The notes under the pieces: model-generated
The model's database searches: none
Told to the model about the DNA's origin: nothing
What the model saw: only the letters and a program-made list of their open reading frames with translations
Shown: positions 60,221 through 64,000 of the stretch, piece by piece
How the letters are laid out: every line of letters begins with the position of its first letter
Numbering within the stretch: the first letter of the stretch is position 1
Made by a program: the position numbers and the translations under genes
From: Glycomyces sp. NRRL B-16210
Lineage (GTDB): Bacteria > Actinomycetota > Actinomycetes > Mycobacteriales > Micromonosporaceae
Assembly: GCF_000719515.1 (NCBI RefSeq)
Contig: NZ_JOGR01000002.1
Location: forward strand, 186,001-250,000
DNA: 64,000 bases
Direction of reading: 5' to 3'

Positions 60221-61237
60221 TCAGTTGTAGTTGCTCGGCTTCGCGTAGTGGGCCCAATCCGAGTCGAACTCGTACCCGGAGCGCTCGACGTCGGGTTCGA
60301 CCAGGGTCGCCGACCGCTCGTCCACCATGATGCGCACGGGGAACCCCGGCAGCGGCACCCGGTCGAACGAGGTGATCATCGCGGCCCTGAAGGCGCGGCC
60401 GACCCCGTCGGCCTCGTACCGGATCATCACGTCGAACTGCGGCCGCTCGTCGGACCATTTGCGATGGAAGTCGGTGGACTCGACCTCGCCGTCGAAGCGC
60501 CTTCCCTTGGCGCGCAGCCGATGGATCAGCCGCTGCCTGCTCTTGACCCGCAGCAGCGCGAACACCAGCCAGAGCAGCCTGACCGCCAGCAGCAGCAGCG
60601 CGAGGACGGCGATCAGTACGAGGAGGTCCGGGACCCGCTCGCCCCGGAAGCGCTCGCCGTCGGCGAGCGTGGCCGCGTAGCCGGCGACGTGCAGGGCCGC
60701 ACCGGCGGTGAACCCGAAGGTCCCGGCGGTGGCGACGACGCTCTTGGCGAACGACCGCTGCCCGAACCTCCGGCGCACCAACGCGTGGAGGCCCCACGAC
60801 GACAGCCCGACCGCCTTGAGCGACAGCACGAACAGCACGATCCACCACCAGGTCGTGGGCCGTTCCCCAAGACCCGGCTGACTGGTGAGGACGCCGGGCA
60901 GCCACGCCAGGCCGAGGTAGGCCAGCGCGGTCCACGCCGCCGCAGCGGTCGCGAAGAGCGCGGCGAGTCCCGCCGTGAGCCGCCCGGGCCGCTCCCCGGG
61001 GGCGAGGACGGTGATCTTGCGGCCGCGGTCGGTCGTGGAGAACACCGGGCCGCGTTCCCACCAGTGGGCCCTCTTGCGCCGCTCCAGCTCCGGCTCCGGG
61101 GTGCTCGTGCCGTCGAACGGCCCGTAGCGTTCGGAATGGCGCTCCACCATGCGCGTCACGTACTCGACCACGCGGAGGGCGCGGTCGGACGGCGGCACCT
61201 TCCAGCGCGGGTCGTCTGCGAACGGTGTTTCACCCAT
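60221..61237 (-). CDS. Membrane protein of unknown function, paralogue of the last gene
   Basis: A 338-residue protein with a soluble N-terminus, four likely membrane segments between about 87 and 225, and a C-terminal cytoplasmic domain that closely resembles the gene at 63368: both have RQR near the last helix, WPQF/ERPQF, IRYE, a RVPLPGFPV-type segment and LVEPD. Family not recognised. ATG at 61235-61237. Confidence 0.65.
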   Translation of the reverse strand: MGETPFADDPRWKVPPSDRALRVVEYVTRMVERHSERYGPFDGTSTPEPELERRKRAHWWERGPVFSTTDRGRKITVLAPGERPGRLTAGLAALFATAAAAWTALAYLGLAWLPGVLTSQPGLGERPTTWWWIVLFVLSLKAVGLSSWGLHALVRRRFGQRSFAKSVVATAGTFGFTAGAALHVAGYAATLADGERFRGERVPDLLVLIAVLALLLLAVRLLWLVFALLRVKSRQRLIHRLRAKGRRFDGEVESTDFHRKWSDERPQFDVMIRYEADGVGRAFRAAMITSFDRVPLPGFPVRIMVDERSATLVEPDVERSGYEFDSDWAHYAKPSNYN

Positions 61238-61467
61238 GGGACCAGAGTAAAGACTCCTTGCACCCCGGCACGGGCGCGAACCCCGCCCCGATCCCGCGCC
61301 GGCCCTGCCGCGGAGTCCGGTGCCCGCGGGCGAGACGGTCGACTCGGCGCAGTGCCCCGCCGTGCGGCCTTCCCGCCGCATTCGATCGGCCTCGCCGGGG
61401 TACCCGCCGGTGTAGATTCAGGCCGGGAGCGCCGCGCACCCGGCGCGGAACGGCCGAAGGGAATCCC

Positions 61468-62418
61468 ATGCGCGCAGTCGTCGTCACCGATTTCGACACC
61501 GAGCCCCGCATCGACGATCTGCCCGTCCCCGAGCCCGGTCCCGGCGAGGTCTTGGTCCGCATCGCGGCGGCGGGCGTCAATCCCTTCGACTGGAAGGTCG
61601 TCGAGGGCGCCATGCGCGACGCCGTGACCCACGCGTTTCCGCTCGTGCTCGGTTCGGACGGCGCCGGGACGGTCGAGCGCGTCGGTCCCGACGTGGAGGC
61701 CTTCGAGTCCGGCGACCGCGTCTTCGGCCAGTTCATGGACGTGCAGCTCGGCCGCGGTTCCTACGCCGAGTTCGCCGTCGCCAAGGCCTCCAAGCTCGCC
61801 CGGCTCCCCGACGCGCTGCCGTTCGACCTCGCGGCGGCCCTGCCGACGGCGAGCGTCGCGGCGCACGATTTCGTGGAGGGCACCGGCATCGGCCCCGGCC
61901 AGGTCCTGCTCGTCAACGGCGCCTCCGGCGGCGTCGGCCAGTCCGCGGTGCAGCTCGCGGCTGCCCAGGGCGTGCGCGTCATCGCCACGACCGACGCCGA
62001 GACCGCCGACTACCTGCGCGAGCTCGGCGCGGCCGAGACCGTGGACTTCACGGAGGGCTCCGCGGCCGATCAGGTGCGCGTCGCGCATCCTGCCGGCATC
62101 GACGCGGTCATCGACCTCATCTCTGGTGCCGAGGAGATCGAGGCGTTCGCCTCGATCCTCAGGGCCAACGGCGTGATCGTCTCCTCCAACGGCGCGGTCG
62201 ATCCCGAACTGCTCGCCTACCGGGGTCTGCGCGGCGCGAACCTGTACGCGAACGCGAATCCGGCGACTCTCGCCTCGCTGGCCGAGGCGGTCGAACGCGG
62301 GCAGCTGCGGGTGCGCATCGACTACAAGGTCCCGCTCGAGGACGCCGCACTCGCCTTGGGGCGCTTGATGGAAGGCAAGGCGCGCGGCAAGACCGTGCTC
62401 GCCGTCGGCGCCCAGTAG
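61468..62418 (+). CDS. MDR-family NADP-dependent oxidoreductase (quinone reductase-like)
   Basis: A 316-residue medium-chain dehydrogenase without zinc ligands, as in quinone oxidoreductases. The catalytic-domain signature is VRIAAAGVNPFDWKVVEG (29-46); the cofactor loop is NGASGGVGQSAVQLA (about 150-164). It reduces quinones or enones with NADPH. AAGGGAATCCC lies before the ATG. The MerR gene downstream on the other strand may be related by stress response. Confidence 0.87.
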   Translation: MRAVVVTDFDTEPRIDDLPVPEPGPGEVLVRIAAAGVNPFDWKVVEGAMRDAVTHAFPLVLGSDGAGTVERVGPDVEAFESGDRVFGQFMDVQLGRGSYAEFAVAKASKLARLPDALPFDLAAALPTASVAAHDFVEGTGIGPGQVLLVNGASGGVGQSAVQLAAAQGVRVIATTDAETADYLRELGAAETVDFTEGSAADQVRVAHPAGIDAVIDLISGAEEIEAFASILRANGVIVSSNGAVDPELLAYRGLRGANLYANANPATLASLAEAVERGQLRVRIDYKVPLEDAALALGRLMEGKARGKTVLAVGAQ

Positions 62419-62424
62419 ACCCCG

Positions 62425-62832
62425 TCAGCGCAACGGCAGCAACGTCTTCGGCGGCGCCGTGCGACCCGACCGCCGCGTTTCGTCCGGGCGCAGCGGGCAG
62501 CCGGTTCCCGCTCGCTCCACCAGTTCGCCCCGCAGCGCCGCGAGTTCGGCCATGCGTGCGTCCACGATCGCGATCTTGTCGGCGAACAGCGCCGACAGCG
62601 CCGCCGCCGAGTCGGGCGCGTCGCGCAGTTCCCTTCCGTGGTCGGCGATCTCGGTCAGCGAGAACCCGAGCCGCTGCGCGGTCCGCACGTAGTCGAGCCA
62701 CGGGAGCGCCTCGGCGGGGAAGTCCCGGTACCCGTTGGGGGAGCGGTGCGATTCGAGCAGCCCGATCCGCTCGTAGAACCGGATGGCGTCCCGGCTCAGA
62801 CCCGACCGCTGCGACAACTCCCCGATTCTCAC
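62425..62832 (-). CDS. MerR-family transcriptional regulator
   Basis: A 135-residue regulator with an N-terminal MerR winged helix (VRIGELSQRSGLSRDAIRFY) and a C-terminal coiled coil. One Cys-containing segment (GTGCPLRP) is near the end, compatible with metal or thiol sensing but with only one Cys. The GTG start at 62830-62832 is set by GGGAACGG. It is divergent from a small membrane protein, with a MerR-type promoter between them. Confidence 0.85.
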   Translation of the reverse strand: MRIGELSQRSGLSRDAIRFYERIGLLESHRSPNGYRDFPAEALPWLDYVRTAQRLGFSLTEIADHGRELRDAPDSAAALSALFADKIAIVDARMAELAALRGELVERAGTGCPLRPDETRRSGRTAPPKTLLPLR

Positions 62833-62854
62833 TGCCGTTCCCGCCTTCCGCGAC

Positions 62855-62886
62855 TTGACCTTGGAGCGCACTCCACCGTTTACGGT
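62855..62886 (+). promoter_or_regulatory. MerR-type promoter and operator
   Basis: TTGACC (62855-62860) and TACGGT (62881-62886) are separated by 20 bases, longer than optimal, with the palindrome TGGAG-CGCA-CTCCA (62862-62875) in the spacer. This is the standard architecture that MerR activators twist into an active form. It drives the small membrane protein gene. Confidence 0.75.
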
Positions 62887-62922
62887 AGCCCTCCCCGGTG
62901 TCCCGACGAACGGAGTCCCGCC

Positions 62923-63348
62923 ATGTCCGCAACCGTTGCACCGCAGCCAAACCCGTACCTGAGGCTCGTGCGCGCCAGCGCGGTGTACGACCTCGTGGTC
63001 ACCGCTGGCTTCGCGACCCCGTGGACCTTCGCGATCCTGCACGCCGCGCTCAACGGCCTCGGCGCGGCGACCGGCCTCGGCACGCTCCCCGAGCTCGACT
63101 ACATGCAGGTCCTGTACGCCAACCTCATGGGCTCGGTGGTCGTGGTGTGGTCACTGCTGCGGCTCACCGCTCCGCTGCGGCTCCACGGCCTCCTCGACGG
63201 CGTCGCGCGCGCCCTGTTCTCGACCTGGATGGCGTACGCGCTCACGCAAGGGGCGCCGGACCTCTTGTGGGGCTTCCTGATCGTGGAGGTCGCCTGGGGC
63301 GCGGCGCAGCTCGCGCCGTGGCTCGGCCGCCGGTTCCGGAACCGGTGA
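62923..63348 (+). CDS. Small integral membrane protein of unknown function
   Basis: A 141-residue protein with about four membrane segments (about 20-45, 62-80, 90-108, 112-132) and a basic C-terminus. No family recognised. It is the likely target of the MerR regulator, so it may handle the regulator's inducer, for example by transport or membrane protection. CGGAG lies nine bases before ATG. Confidence 0.65.
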   Translation: MSATVAPQPNPYLRLVRASAVYDLVVTAGFATPWTFAILHAALNGLGAATGLGTLPELDYMQVLYANLMGSVVVVWSLLRLTAPLRLHGLLDGVARALFSTWMAYALTQGAPDLLWGFLIVEVAWGAAQLAPWLGRRFRNR

Positions 63349-63367
63349 CCCGTCCCGGACCGCTTCC

Positions 63368-64000
63368 TCAGCCGCCGCCTCCGCCGCCGTCGCCGGACGG
63401 CTCCACGTACTGGTCGTAGTCCCGGTCGAACTCCCCGGGCCGCTCCGGATCGGGTTCGACCAGGGTCGTGCCCTGCTCTCCCACCGAGACCACGACCGGG
63501 TAACCCGGCAGCGGCACCCGGTGCGACTGCGTCGTCATCACCGCGTCGAACGTGTTCTCCGGGTTCGGCCCTTCGTATCTGATCGTGACCTTGAACTGCG
63601 GCCAGCGGTCGACCCAGCGGCGGTCGAACTCGGTCCCGGCGACCTCGCCGGCGTACCGGAACCCGCTTCGGCGCAGCTCGACGATGCTCCGCTGCCTGCG
63701 CCGGATCCTGAAGAGCAGGAACGGCGTCCGCACCGCCCCGCCCACGAACACGATCAGCGCGAGCCCGGTGAGCACCAGCAGGAACGTGGTGCCCGGCCGC
63801 TCCGAGGACGGCGCCTCCGGCGGCAGCGAATCGAGGTACCGCACGGTCAACCGCAGGTGGATCAGCCCGGCGACGACGAACCCGAGACTCGCCGCGGTGA
63901 AGCACACCGTCAGGCCCGCCGACTGCTGCCTGAAGCGCTTCCGCAGCGCCCCGTAGAGTCCGCCCGTCGTCGGGAACATGAGCACCACGCCCAAGACGGT
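63368..64000 (-). CDS. Membrane protein of unknown function (partial, paralogue of 60221 gene)
   Basis: The reading frame runs off the right edge of the window, so the N-terminus is missing. At least two membrane segments and a C-terminal domain with DRWPQFKVTIRYEG, RVPLPGYPVVVSV and LVEPDPERPGEFD are visible, closely matching the 60221 gene. It ends in a Gly-rich tail. Confidence 0.6.
   Translation of the reverse strand, partial: TVLGVVLMFPTTGGLYGALRKRFRQQSAGLTVCFTAASLGFVVAGLIHLRLTVRYLDSLPPEAPSSERPGTTFLLVLTGLALIVFVGGAVRTPFLLFRIRRRQRSIVELRRSGFRYAGEVAGTEFDRRWVDRWPQFKVTIRYEGPNPENTFDAVMTTQSHRVPLPGYPVVVSVGEQGTTLVEPDPERPGEFDRDYDQYVEPSGDGGGGGG

Overview
The window is very GC-rich (visibly above 70%, with strong G/C in third codon positions) and uses GTG and TTG starts freely. 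Its genes belong to families typical of mycelial Actinomycetota: XRE/DUF397 pairs, ROK repressors, CBM2, GH64, an IdeR/DmdR-type iron box and an EACC1-linked caspase. A soil or plant-polymer-degrading actinomycete fits best. Glycomyces or a relative is a reasonable guess but cannot be proven from this sequence alone.

0-9.9 kb, polysaccharide enzymes: a six-hairpin (MGH1-like) glycoside hydrolase, a GH43 enzyme, a TetR/azoreductase divergent pair, a sortase-anchored GH10 xylanase with CBM modules and a textbook promoter/operator, a Tat-exported GH64 beta-1,3-glucanase and a ROK regulator. 9.9-28.2 kb is one coherent catabolic locus. It holds a GH36 alpha-galactosidase and a ROK repressor reading left, and to the right an OppA/DppA-type ABC importer (five genes), a GH42 beta-galactosidase, a GH2 beta-mannosidase, a second GH36, an AGE-family sugar isomerase and a PfkB sugar kinase. 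The set reads as uptake and dismantling of galactomannan oligosaccharides: the side-chain galactose is removed, mannobiose is cut, mannose is isomerised to fructose and fructose is phosphorylated. The intergenic promoter carries a composite ROK operator.

28.5-31.3 kb is an accessory patch: two small unknown genes divergent from an XRE/DUF397 pair whose DUF397 stop codon appears lost, then an enol-lactonase-like hydrolase. 31.5-49.6 kb mixes a pectate lyase, GNAT enzymes, a membrane VWA/solute-binding pair without transporter, ProC, a membrane protein, a secreted serine protease, several regulator/oxidoreductase pairs, and an EACC1 plus caspase-DivIVA cassette that looks like a bacterial conflict or cell-death system.

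49.6-52.1 kb has duplicated non-coding DNA, an AlkZ-like winged-helix protein, an OsmC protein and a 7-bp tandem repeat. 52.1-59.4 kb is a siderophore-uptake operon under an iron box: AraC regulator, FecB-like lipoprotein, siderophore-interacting protein fused to a methyltransferase-like half, and two FecCD permeases. The first permease has about 480 residues of N-terminal 39-residue repeats, and no ATPase gene accompanies the operon. 59.4-64 kb has a membrane-anchored CBM2 protein, two paralogous membrane proteins, an MDR oxidoreductase and a MerR regulator with a classic MerR promoter driving a small membrane protein.

The strongest candidates for new biology are the caspase-DivIVA/EACC1 cassette (47.5-48.9 kb), the repeat-extended permease together with the SIP-methyltransferase fusion (54.0-58.3 kb), and the VWA/solute-binding pair (33.7-37.2 kb).
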